From an uncultured Pelagibacteraceae bacterium (GTDB taxonomy: Bacteria; Pseudomonadota; Alphaproteobacteria; Pelagibacterales; Pelagibacteraceae), in NCBI GenBank assembly GCA_902587145.1, contig CACIKD010000002.1, positions 1 through 64,000 on the forward strand: a stretch of 64,000 nucleotides of DNA, given 5' to 3'. This document shows positions 1 to 7,282 of this stretch, piece after piece; position 1 is the first letter of the stretch; every line of letters starts with the position of its first letter. The translations under genes were made by a program, and so were the position numbers. The notes below the pieces were generated by a model. The model did no database searches and was not told the origin of the DNA. It saw nothing but the letters and a program-made list of their open reading frames with translations.

Positions 1-891
1 TTTACTTTGATCGTCATGCACTAAATCTTCCGGTTGTAATAGAAGTTTAACACTTTTTCCCTTGGGATAATTTTTTAGTAATTTACCTCTAATTTCACCT
101 AACTCATTATGTTGTAAACTGTGAACAGCACAATCATTGGTTAATACTTTTACTTCTACAAATACTCCCTTATTTAAAAATTTTGCAACTTCTAAAGAAT
201 TTGGTTCATGATGAACATTGTAAGGAACATCATATTGTTTAAGTTCCTGATTAAGAATTATTCCACAACGATCTGCTAAAGAAAATGCTTCGTAGGAGTC
301 GTGAGTGACGATTATTGTTGTTAAATTAATTTTTTTAAGTAGTTTTTTTACAGAATATTGTATTTCTTCTTTAAGACTTTGATCAATATTTGAAAAAGGC
401 TCATCCAATAATAATAGATCTGGTTTAGACATTAATGATCTTGCTAAAGATACTCGTTGAGCTTCGCCAGCACTTATTTGGTGGGGAAATTTTTCTAGAA
501 TTGGTTCAATATGAAGTAATTTAATAATGTCGTCTGTTTCGTAAGAAAAGCCGTTACCATTAGATCTTTTTTTTCCAAAATTTATATTGTCAATTACTTT
601 ATAATTTGGAAATAAAGAATTGTCTTGAAATGATAAAGCTATATTTCTTTTCTCTGGTTCTACATGAATATCCTTTGAAGATATTAATTTATCTTTTAAA
701 TATATTTCTCCGGAACTCAGTTTTTGCAATCCAGCAATAGTTCTCAGTATTGTTGTTTTACCAACACCAGAAGGACCTAATAAAGAGACAATTTCACCTT
801 TTTTTTCTATTTTAAGGTTTACATTATTGACTTTATTTTTTTCACTCGCAACAAAATTACCGGCTTTAATTTCAAAAAATCGATTTGACAT
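1..891 (-). CDS. fbpC: Ferric iron ABC transporter ATP-binding protein (3' end outside window)
   Basis: Not in the ORF track because it runs off the left edge; I translated it by hand from an ATG at 889-891. It would be the cytoplasmic ATPase that powers Fe3+ uptake with the permease and binding protein encoded just upstream on the same strand. Visible motifs: Walker A GPSGVGKTT (about residues 39-47), signature ISAGEAQRVSLARS, Walker B LLLLDEPF and an H-loop VTHDSYEAF. The signature reads SAGEA instead of LSGGQ. After the ATPase domain the start of a C-terminal regulatory (TOBE-like) segment is present before the edge. The start lies 12 bases after the permease stop, consistent with one operon. 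Iron as substrate is inferred from the FbpA neighbour and the Fur box. Confidence 0.9.
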   Translation of the reverse strand, partial: MSNRFFEIKAGNFVASEKNKVNNVNLKIEKKGEIVSLLGPSGVGKTTILRTIAGLQKLSSGEIYLKDKLISSKDIHVEPEKRNIALSFQDNSLFPNYKVIDNINFGKKRSNGNGFSYETDDIIKLLHIEPILEKFPHQISAGEAQRVSLARSLMSKPDLLLLDEPFSNIDQSLKEEIQYSVKKLLKKINLTTIIVTHDSYEAFSLADRCGIILNQELKQYDVPYNVHHEPNSLEVAKFLNKGVFVEVKVLTNDCAVHSLQHNELGEIRGKLLKNYPKGKSVKLLLQPEDLVHDDQSK

Positions 892-903
892 TTTTTGATT
901 ATA

Positions 904-2520
904 TTAGTTTTTTTGTGAAAGTATATATTTTGAAGAAAATATTATGAGGATAGTTGCCCAACTTATAAGAAATAAAGAAGGTAATGCCGCAGCTTCTAAT
1001 AAATCTTGAGAGGCATAGACATATGCTTGTGTAGCAAAAGTCTCAAAATTGAAAGGTCTTAATATCATAGTAATTGGTAACTCTTTTATAATTTCTAAAG
1101 ATATGAGCACAACTATTAAAATTATATTGTTTTTTAAATATGGAACATGAATGTTTGAAAAAGTTTTAATTTTTGAATACCCAAGTAAATATGCGCTTTC
1201 ATCTATTGAATTATTTATTTTCTCATAACTAGATTTAATTCCATTAAAAGAAAGAGAAAAAAATCTTATAAAGTACGCTAAAACTAAACCAAATATAGAT
1301 CCTATAAATATTTTTTTGGTACTTCCTAAATTTGTACTTTCACTTAATAATTCACTAAAATTGCTAAATAAAGTTATAAAAGCTACAGCTAAAATAACAC
1401 CCGGAATTGCATATCCTGAAATTGAGAAATTGGTTAAATAATTTAAAATTTTACTTTTGGATATTCTGCTTCCATAATTGATAAATAATGAAATAAATAC
1501 TAATACTATACTAGCAAGACCTACCAAATACATTGTATTTAAATTTATTTTCAAAATATTAATGTCTTGGATATATTTTGGAAATTTCAAAGTCCAATAG
1601 ATCATTTGTGAAACTGGAAAAATAAAACTTATACAAAATACTAAAAAGCAAAAAGAAAAAGCTAGCAAAGATTTTTTCCCACTAAGTTTAATCTTATTAA
1701 TTGGTTTAAATCCTCTTCCTGGTTGATGATATCTCGCCTCTTTTCTTGAGTAAATTTCTATAGATAAAAGAATTAAAATAAATAATAGTAGTATGAAAGA
1801 AATTTGATTGGCTGTATTTAGATCATCAAAAGACAACCAAGAGTTATAAATTCCCGTAGTTAATGTAGAAACACTAAAAATTGATACTGTTCCAAAGTCA
1901 GACAAACATTCCATAGCAACTAGTGCTAAACCGGCAATAATTGCTGGTCTAGCTGAAGGTAAAATAATCTTAAATAGAGTTTCTTTCTCAGATAAACCCA
2001 AATTTTGACCTACTTCAATATAGTTGTTTGATTGAAAGAAAAATGATGATCTTGTTAATACGTATACATAAGGAAACAAAGAAAAACTTATAGCTATAAT
2101 TGATCCTAATATTCCATCTAATTTAGGTATATGTGGGTTATAGTTATATTCACCAAATATATTAGTAAGTATTGTATAGGCGGTTCCATAGTTTTCAAAA
2201 AAAGCAATTATTGAAAAAGCAAATATGTATCCTGGTATTGCAAACGCTAAAATTAAAGCCCAACTAAAAAAATTACATAATGGAAATTCATAAAATGATA
2301 TAAAATAAGCTGAAATAACACCCAATAAAAAAGTTATAAGCAAAACTGAAATTAAAATAGTTAAAGAATTATTTATATAATCAAATAGAAAAGTATTTTT
2401 TAATACTGTAATGTAATTACTTGTTTCAGCAAAAAAACTGAAAAATACAGTGATAATTGGCATTGCAACTATTAATGCAATTGCTAATGAGCTGAAAAAC
2501 CAGAAGTTATATTTAGTCAT
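904..2520 (-). CDS. fbpB: Ferric iron ABC transporter permease, fused two-domain type
   Basis: 538 residues, the usual size of FbpB/SfuB/AfuB permeases, which are internal duplications of a binding-protein-dependent permease domain. About twelve hydrophobic segments are visible. Each half carries an EAA-type loop that docks the ATPase: one around residues 170-195 (NLGLSEKETLFKIILPSARP) and one around 440-465 (LLGYSKIKTFSNIHVPYLK). It forms the inner-membrane channel for Fe3+ delivered by FbpA. The ATG abuts the stop of a 59-residue ORF that separates it from fbpA, and fbpC follows after 12 bases, so fbpA-small ORF-fbpB-fbpC are likely co-transcribed. Substrate is inferred from the neighbours. 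Confidence 0.92.
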   Translation of the reverse strand: MTKYNFWFFSSLAIALIVAMPIITVFFSFFAETSNYITVLKNTFLFDYINNSLTILISVLLITFLLGVISAYFISFYEFPLCNFFSWALILAFAIPGYIFAFSIIAFFENYGTAYTILTNIFGEYNYNPHIPKLDGILGSIIAISFSLFPYVYVLTRSSFFFQSNNYIEVGQNLGLSEKETLFKIILPSARPAIIAGLALVAMECLSDFGTVSIFSVSTLTTGIYNSWLSFDDLNTANQISFILLLFILILLSIEIYSRKEARYHQPGRGFKPINKIKLSGKKSLLAFSFCFLVFCISFIFPVSQMIYWTLKFPKYIQDINILKINLNTMYLVGLASIVLVFISLFINYGSRISKSKILNYLTNFSISGYAIPGVILAVAFITLFSNFSELLSESTNLGSTKKIFIGSIFGLVLAYFIRFFSLSFNGIKSSYEKINNSIDESAYLLGYSKIKTFSNIHVPYLKNNIILIVVLISLEIIKELPITMILRPFNFETFATQAYVYASQDLLEAAALPSLFLISWATILIIFSSKYILSQKN

Positions 2521-2700
2521 TTATTTTTTTGAATTAATCTTCTCTTTGAGTGGAAAGAATATTTGTTTAGCCTCTTCGAAACTTAAATCTTTTGGGTCTT
2601 TATTTTGAAGTTGATTTTGCATACTCTTAGCATCATCATTACAAGTTTTGCACCCCTTTTTACAAGTATTTAATTTATTTTTCATTATTCCAATATTCAT
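2521..2700 (-). CDS. Small Cys-rich hypothetical protein in the iron-transport operon (59 aa)
   Basis: Too short for the ORF track; translated by hand (begins MNIGIMKNKLNTCKKGC, ends KEKINSKK). It fills the whole space between fbpA and fbpB, and its TAA stop directly abuts the fbpB ATG. It carries a compact cysteine cluster, CKKGCKTC (CxxxCxxC), at residues 13-20, followed by a charged, probably helical part. There is no signal peptide or membrane segment, so it should be cytoplasmic. An internal ATG at residue 6 is an alternative start, because the first ATG touches a palindrome. I do not recognise the family. Position and cysteines suggest an iron-, Fe-S- or thiol-related accessory, which is inference. 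Exact abutment with fbpB supports a real gene. Confidence 0.7.
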   Translation of the reverse strand: MNIGIMKNKLNTCKKGCKTCNDDAKSMQNQLQNKDPKDLSFEEAKQIFFPLKEKINSKK

Positions 2701-2717
2701 GGCGTTTTAAACGCCAT
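2699..2717. promoter_or_regulatory. Perfect 9-bp-arm palindrome after fbpA
   Basis: ATGGCGTTT and AAACGCCAT flank a single central base, just 3' of the fbpA stop and touching the first ATG of the small ORF. In RNA it would form a GC-topped hairpin (GGCG/CGCC). No U-run follows, so it is not a standard terminator. It may be a 3' stabilising or partial-attenuation hairpin that raises binding-protein mRNA over the permease genes; that role is inferred. Confidence 0.5.
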
Positions 2718-2734
2718 TAATAATTAATTAACAA

Positions 2735-3745
2735 CTATTTCCAACCAGCTGCTGTCATTACTTCTAATGCATCAGCTTGTCTTTTTCCGTAATTAACGAC
2801 TTTAGTTTTAAGATCTTGTTTAAAATCTAAACCCATATTAACTACTAATGGATGAGGTGAAACACCTGCTATCATTGGATATTCAAAAGTATTGTTAACA
2901 ATATGCTCTTGCGCTTCTTGACTCAGTAAGAACTCTACAAGCTTTATTGCGTTAGCTTTGTTAGGAGCTCCTTTTACTAAACCAGCACCACTGATATTCA
3001 TATGTGTACCTCTACCATCTTGGTTAGGGAAGAAAGGTTTTACTTTTTTTGCTGCAGCTTGTTGCTCAGCACCTTTTTTACCTGATAACATAAGAGCTAA
3101 GTAGTATGTATTAGCTACTGCAATATCAGCCTCTCCTGCTGCTACTGCTAGTATTTGTGCTCTGTCATTACCTTTTGGAGATCTAGCCATATTCGAGACC
3201 ATTCCTTTTGACCACTCTGCTACTTTACCTTTTCCATTATTTTTAATTAATGAAGCAACCAGTGATTGGTTATAAATATTGTTAGATGCTCTTATGACTA
3301 ATCTGCCTTTCCATTTAGGATCAGCTAAACTTTCATAAGTCAGACCTCTTAACTCTGCACCTGTAACTCTCTCTGGAGCAAAATAAACTATTCTTGCTCT
3401 TTTAGCTATACCAACCCATTTAGATGTTCTAAAATTACTAGGAACTGCTGACTTTATTGTGTCACTTGTTAAACCACCTTGTAAGTTGGCTGCAAATGCA
3501 CCAAGTCTACCAGCATCAGCTGTTATATATAAGTCTGCTGTGCCGCCCTCTGCGATTATTCTTTTCTCTAATGCGCCTGATTTTCCAGAAACAACGTTTA
3601 CTTTTATTCCTGTTTTAGCTGTAAATTTTTCATACAATTGAACATCTGAATCGTAATGTCTTGCACTGAATATATTTACTTCGTTAGCTAAAAGATTTCC
3701 AAAAACAAAAAATAATGCTGAAACTGCTAATATTATTTTTCTCAT
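2735..3745 (-). CDS. fbpA: Periplasmic Fe3+-binding protein of the iron ABC transporter
   Basis: 336 residues with a clear N-terminal signal peptide (MRKIILAVSALFFVFGNLLA, cleavage near residue 20). The mature part is a class II periplasmic binding protein of the FbpA/FutA/IdiA family. The opening NIFSARHYDSD, a mid-protein RASNN, and the paired tyrosines in ANTYYLALML (around residue 217) match the Fe3+-coordinating region of that family. It captures ferric iron for FbpB/FbpC. It is first in the operon, preceded by a strong Fur-box match 48-66 bases upstream of its start. A purine-rich GAGGGAGA lies a few bases before the ATG as ribosome site. Close relatives in marine alphaproteobacteria are iron-limitation responsive; regulation here is inferred from the box. 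Confidence 0.95.
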   Translation of the reverse strand: MRKIILAVSALFFVFGNLLANEVNIFSARHYDSDVQLYEKFTAKTGIKVNVVSGKSGALEKRIIAEGGTADLYITADAGRLGAFAANLQGGLTSDTIKSAVPSNFRTSKWVGIAKRARIVYFAPERVTGAELRGLTYESLADPKWKGRLVIRASNNIYNQSLVASLIKNNGKGKVAEWSKGMVSNMARSPKGNDRAQILAVAAGEADIAVANTYYLALMLSGKKGAEQQAAAKKVKPFFPNQDGRGTHMNISGAGLVKGAPNKANAIKLVEFLLSQEAQEHIVNNTFEYPMIAGVSPHPLVVNMGLDFKQDLKTKVVNYGKRQADALEVMTAAGWK

Positions 3746-3792
3746 TTATCTCCCTCGTTAGTTTTGCGAATAGTTCTCAACTATCTGAGAAT

Positions 3793-3811
3793 GAGAATAA
3801 TTATCATTATC
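3793..3811. promoter_or_regulatory. Fur box upstream of fbpA
   Basis: GAGAATAATTATCATTATC matches the classical 19-bp Fur consensus GATAATGATAATCATTATC at 16 of 19 positions by direct alignment. It lies 48-66 bases upstream of the fbpA start, where repressor binding would cover the promoter. Iron-dependent repression of fbpABC is the expected effect. Some alphaproteobacteria use Irr or RirA instead of Fur for iron, so the identity of the regulator is inferred. Confidence 0.7.
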
Positions 3812-3851
3812 AATAGTGTCGCACCGTATACGGGAAAAATGTTTTAATTAA

Positions 3852-3992
3852 TTATTTTTTGATTAAAGTTTTCTTCTTAAAAAGATAGTAGAAGTCTGAC
3901 TGAAGGTTATTTTTTGGCTTTAATAGGCTAGTTTTTAGCTTACCGTACTTTAGCTCTTTAGCGTTTTTAATTCTTGAAGCTAAGATTCTCAT
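3852..3992 (-). CDS. Possible 46-aa basic small protein (uncertain)
   Basis: Hand translation of the minus strand gives MRILASRIKNAKELKYGKLK and onward to FKKKTLIKK, 46 residues, lysine-rich, ending in TAA. It has an ATG but no convincing Shine-Dalgarno sequence, and the ATG sits inside a perfect palindrome. It could be a genuine small protein, since non-coding stretches this long are otherwise absent from the window, or a chance opening in AT-rich DNA. No family recognised. Confidence 0.3.
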   Translation of the reverse strand: MRILASRIKNAKELKYGKLKTSLLKPKNNLQSDFYYLFKKKTLIKK

Positions 3993-4064
3993 ATGAGACG
4001 AATCTATCATAAGTTGAGTTGAGCACAACCCAAGATTGTTTCATTTTGGGCCCTTTTTCTGTAT

Positions 4065-4081
4065 ATGTTACATAGTAACAT
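4065..4081 (+). promoter_or_regulatory. 7-bp inverted repeat next to the ribosome site of the BASS gene
   Basis: ATGTTAC and GTAACAT separated by ATA form a perfect dyad ending one base before the CGGGAGA ribosome-binding site of the downstream gene. It could be an operator or an mRNA hairpin that modulates translation. No matching known motif comes to mind. Confidence 0.4.
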
Positions 4082-4093
4082 CGGGAGAAATAA

Positions 4094-4939
4094 GTGGAAA
4101 TCGCAAAAAGTATAGCGCCGATATGTTTGGCTATAATCATGTTTGGTCTTGGACTAGGTTTAACAGCTCAAGATTTTTTAAGAGTAGTAAAAAATCCTAA
4201 AGATTTTCTTATAGGCTTTTTATCACAAGTTATTCTTCTTCCTATAGTAGCTATTATCTTAATAAGTTTAATTTCGTTACCTGTAGAAATTGCTATGGGT
4301 GTTATGATTATTGCAGCAGCACCAGGTGGAGTAACGTCAAATATATTAACTAAGTTTGCTGATGGAGATGTTGCTTTATCAGTAACATTAACTGCTGTTG
4401 TGAGCTTACTAAGTATAATTATTGTCCCTTTGATAGTGTTTAATTCAGCTAATTATTTAGGTATTGAAATAGTTAAAGAAATTTCAATGCTAAATATTGC
4501 GCTTAAAATGTTTTTTGTCGTAACCGTGCCAGTGCTTTTTGGAATGATTGTTAGAAGTTTAATGACTGATTTTATAATATCTAAAACTTTATTAGTTCAA
4601 AGGCTATCAGTAATATTATTTTTAATTGTTTTTATATCTATTTGGGTTGAGGAATGGGACAGAATAATTAGTTTTATAACTAGAGCAGGTTTAATATCTT
4701 TGCTACTAAATCTAACTATGATTTTCTTAGGTTATTATATTGCTAAAATGTTTGCTTCAGGAATTCCCCAGAGAAAATGTATTTCTCTTGAATGCGGTTT
4801 ACAAAATGGAACATTAGCTGTATTTGTAGCAACTCAGTTATTTGATGATATTGTGTTTATGGTTCCTACAGCTGCATATGCATTGATTATGTTTGTGACG
4901 TCAATCATTTTTGTTCTTTTTGTGAGAAAAATTAATTAA
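4094..4939 (+). CDS. Bile acid:sodium symporter (BASS/SBF) family transporter
   Basis: 281 residues, about nine to ten hydrophobic segments and almost no soluble part. This matches the BASS/SBF fold, in which ten helices exchange Na+ and an organic anion across the inner membrane. Characteristic pieces are the early FGLGLGLTAQDF, the AAAPGGVTSNILT motif around residue 75 (unwound Na+-site helix) and LECGLQNGTLAVFVA near residue 232. The start is a GTG, chosen because GGGAGA lies at proper spacing. Substrate cannot be read from sequence; marine homologues are proposed to carry organic acids or osmolytes. It stands alone on its strand, divergent from fbpA and convergent with proW (one base between stops). 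Confidence 0.88.
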   Translation: MEIAKSIAPICLAIIMFGLGLGLTAQDFLRVVKNPKDFLIGFLSQVILLPIVAIILISLISLPVEIAMGVMIIAAAPGGVTSNILTKFADGDVALSVTLTAVVSLLSIIIVPLIVFNSANYLGIEIVKEISMLNIALKMFFVVTVPVLFGMIVRSLMTDFIISKTLLVQRLSVILFLIVFISIWVEEWDRIISFITRAGLISLLLNLTMIFLGYYIAKMFASGIPQRKCISLECGLQNGTLAVFVATQLFDDIVFMVPTAAYALIMFVTSIIFVLFVRKIN

Positions 4940-4940
4940 A

Positions 4941-5807
4941 TTATCTAGATTTAATGTTATCTTGAGGAATAATTTTTTGGGTTATTCTATCTAAAATAAT
5001 TGCTAATATAACAATACCAGTTCCTCCAACAACAGCTCCACCAATATCTAACCTACCTAATGCAACGTATACAGTTAATCCTAACCCCCCTGCTCCAATT
5101 AGTGCAGCTATAACTACCATTGATAAAGCTAACATTAATGTTTGGTTAACCCCAGCCATAATAGTCTTCATTGCTAAAGGAATTTCTATTTTAGTTAATA
5201 TTAAAAATCTTGATAAACCTAAGCTCGCACCAGCTTCTTTAAATCCTTTACCAACTTGTCTAATTCCTAAGTTCGTTAGTCTAACAATTGGTGGCAAAGC
5301 AAATACAATAGTTGCAACCACACCCGGTGTCAGCCCTACTCCAAATAACATCACAACAGGAATTAAATAAACAAAACTTGGTATAGTTTGCATTATATCA
5401 AGAATAGGTCTTAATATAGTTTCAAATAAATTACTTCGTGATGCAACAATTCCCAAAGGTATTCCAATTATCATACAAAAGATAACTGCTGTGAATATCA
5501 TTGCTAACGTTGTCATTGTTTCTTGCCACAAATCAACAAGGTCAATAAAAATTAAACTTAGTGCTGATAATAATGCGAATTTTAATCCATTAGTTTTAAA
5601 TGCAAAAGCCATGAATATAAGAATTACTATCGGAAATGGTATGAAGTTAAATAATGTGTCTAAACCGTTTAAAACTGAGTCTATTGGAGCTGACAACTTT
5701 TTAAAGAGTGGTCGTTGCATGAACAACCACTCCTTAATATGTTTTTCAATCCATTCTGCTATCGGAACGTATACTTCGTAGTCAGATGGTGAAAGTTTTA
5801 AGCTCAC
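4941..5807 (-). CDS. proW: Glycine betaine/proline ABC transporter permease
   Basis: 288 residues with about six to seven membrane helices and a cytoplasmic N-terminal stretch of about 50 residues, as in ProW/OpuAB. The EAA loop KEAGASLGLSRFLILTKIEIP is at about residues 188-208, followed by the typical AGVNQTLMLALSMVVIAALIG segment. It forms the inner-membrane channel for betaine-type osmolytes together with ProX. It starts with GTG 11 bases after the proX stop, so the two are one transcript. No proV ATPase gene follows: the next gene downstream is on the other strand. The ATPase must therefore be encoded elsewhere. Confidence 0.93.
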   Translation of the reverse strand: MSLKLSPSDYEVYVPIAEWIEKHIKEWLFMQRPLFKKLSAPIDSVLNGLDTLFNFIPFPIVILIFMAFAFKTNGLKFALLSALSLIFIDLVDLWQETMTTLAMIFTAVIFCMIIGIPLGIVASRSNLFETILRPILDIMQTIPSFVYLIPVVMLFGVGLTPGVVATIVFALPPIVRLTNLGIRQVGKGFKEAGASLGLSRFLILTKIEIPLAMKTIMAGVNQTLMLALSMVVIAALIGAGGLGLTVYVALGRLDIGGAVVGGTGIVILAIILDRITQKIIPQDNIKSR

Positions 5808-5818
5808 TTACCTAAAAC

Positions 5819-6760
5819 TTATTTTATCCAACTGTCGAACGTACTTTGGTTCGCTTTAATCCACTCCTTAGCATGCTTCTTGATTGCTCTTTCGCTTTTC
5901 TCACCAGCATTCATCTTCATGTTTTGTGCTGCGATATCCGCTAGTGGAATAGATGCTTTAGAAAGCATTTTTTTCACTTTTGGATTAGCTTTTAAGAAAT
6001 CAGAGTTAGCTGCTGGACGAATATCATCAGCACCAAAACCCATATTTATTTTAGATTTTGTTGCATTTGATACTGCTACTTTTTTTGTAGCGCTGTATGG
6101 AACTTCTATCCAAACAACATCTTGTCCAAGTTTTAAAGCACCAACTGTCCAATTCGGTGTCCAAGTATAAAATAATACTGGCTTACCGTTTTTATATTTA
6201 GCCACTACGTCAGCCATTGAAGCAGAGTAGTCAGCTTTTACTGGATTTATAAAGTCACCTAAACCTAGTTCAGCAAAGTGTTTTGTGATTTGTTTCTCAC
6301 ATCCCCAACCTGGAGGGCAAGCTACCATGTCTGCTTTACCGTCACCATTTGAGTCAAATTTTGCTGCGTGTTTTTTAATATCCATTACGCTTTTGATACC
6401 AAGGCTGTCAGCTGATTTTTTGTCGATAAGGTAACCTTGTAAGCCACCTTTTTTCATTACATAACCAACTTTTTTAACTTTACCTTTAGCTTCTTTGATA
6501 TATCCATCGTGAGTTCCAAACCATCCGTTTACCCATAGGTCAAGATCTCCTGCTGCTGCTGCAACGTAAAATACTGAAGGCTTAATTGCTTTAGGCTCAG
6601 TTACTTTGTAGCCCATTTTTTCCAAAGCTTGTTTGTATATTTCAGCTTGGAAATAACCAGTATCCCAGTTTGCTTTAGCCATTTTGATTTCGTTAGCATT
6701 AACTGCTTTTGTTATGAACAAAGCTGCAATCAAAGCAACGATAATTTTAAAATGTTTCAT
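5819..6760 (-). CDS. proX: Glycine betaine/proline-type substrate-binding protein
   Basis: 313 residues with an N-terminal signal peptide (cleavage near residue 22, after AVNA). It is a ProX-type periplasmic binding protein for quaternary-ammonium or related osmolytes. The aromatic-box elements DLWVNGWFG and FYTWTPNWT are visible, as is the CPPGWGCEK segment of the ProX family. DSNGDGKAD (around residue 137) looks like an EF-hand-type Ca2+ loop, which occurs in this ProX subgroup. AAGGAG lies just before the ATG. It is first of the proX-proW pair. The true ligand (betaine, proline betaine, choline or a methylated amine) cannot be fixed from sequence. Confidence 0.93.
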   Translation of the reverse strand: MKHFKIIVALIAALFITKAVNANEIKMAKANWDTGYFQAEIYKQALEKMGYKVTEPKAIKPSVFYVAAAAGDLDLWVNGWFGTHDGYIKEAKGKVKKVGYVMKKGGLQGYLIDKKSADSLGIKSVMDIKKHAAKFDSNGDGKADMVACPPGWGCEKQITKHFAELGLGDFINPVKADYSASMADVVAKYKNGKPVLFYTWTPNWTVGALKLGQDVVWIEVPYSATKKVAVSNATKSKINMGFGADDIRPAANSDFLKANPKVKKMLSKASIPLADIAAQNMKMNAGEKSERAIKKHAKEWIKANQSTFDSWIK

Positions 6761-6861
6761 GTATACTCCTTATTTTTTTGAAAAAACTAGCATGTATAAT
6801 TGTTAAATGTAACCGTAATACAACTAAAAGGTGAATTATAATCAGCTAAAATGGGGGAAAA

Positions 6862-7260
6862 TTAAGTTTTTTTACACTTTTTGCATAATCCGAAAAATTC
6901 AAGATTATACTTTTTATATTTCATGCCAGATTTATCCTCAAAACTATTTAAGAAATTAGAAAGTTTATTGTTTGCGATTTCAGTGACTTTTTCACAAATC
7001 TCACAAATTGAAAAGGCAGTAGCTTTAGATACTTCACAATTAGAACTTTTACAGGCTACGAATGCATTTTTACTTTCCACTTTATGAATTTTGCCAAGCT
7101 TAATTAATTTTTCTAAAGCTCTATAAACTTGTAAAGGTGCTTTGATACCTTTTTTTTGAACATTAAATAAAATTGAGTAAGCTTTTAAAGGTTCTTTGGC
7201 TTTTTCAATAATATCTAAAATTATTTTTTGATTTTTAGAAAGAGTTTGTATTTGAGCCAT
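6862..7260 (-). CDS. zur: Zinc uptake regulator, Fur family
   Basis: The Fur-family fold is clear: an N-terminal winged helix (QKIILDIIEKAKEPLKAYSIL, then APLQVYRALEKL as recognition helix), followed by a dimerisation domain with the structural zinc cysteines CEIC and CKKC at the C-terminus. The latter replace the longer tails of iron-sensing Fur. It sits directly behind znuB and znuC, so it is most likely Zur, repressing zinc uptake at high zinc. The ORF track starts at a TTG (7275); I prefer the ATG at 7260 giving MAQIQTLSK. The probable operator is the pair of palindromes between znuC and znuA, giving autoregulation. Confidence 0.9.
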   Translation of the reverse strand: MAQIQTLSKNQKIILDIIEKAKEPLKAYSILFNVQKKGIKAPLQVYRALEKLIKLGKIHKVESKNAFVACKSSNCEVSKATAFSICEICEKVTEIANNKLSNFLNSFEDKSGMKYKKYNLEFFGLCKKCKKT

Positions 7261-7282
7261 ATTATATTTTACCAATTAACTT

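Larger units (their letters stand above)
3746..4093. other. Long divergent intergenic region between fbpA and the BASS transporter
   Basis: At about 350 bases this is by far the longest non-coding stretch in the window. Seen in it: a Fur-box-like site (3793-3811), a 46-codon leftward ORF (3852-3992), a 12-bp perfect palindrome TCTCATATGAGA (3987-3998), a weak CCCAA/TTGGG hairpin followed by CCCTTTTT (4029-4056), and a 7-bp inverted repeat next to the ribosome site of the rightward gene (4065-4081). It must carry two divergent promoters. I cannot assign the 3990-4090 part to any known riboswitch. Confidence 0.6.

Noticed and set aside
4029-4056. Intrinsic terminator (CCCAA/TTGGG then CCCTTTTT)
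   Set aside because: The stem is only five pairs with a long loop, and no rightward gene ends before it; kept only as part of the intergenic description.
4000-4093. Known riboswitch (SAM-V, glycine or similar) upstream of the BASS gene
   Set aside because: I could not match the sequence to any riboswitch core that I can recall; a covariance-model search would decide.
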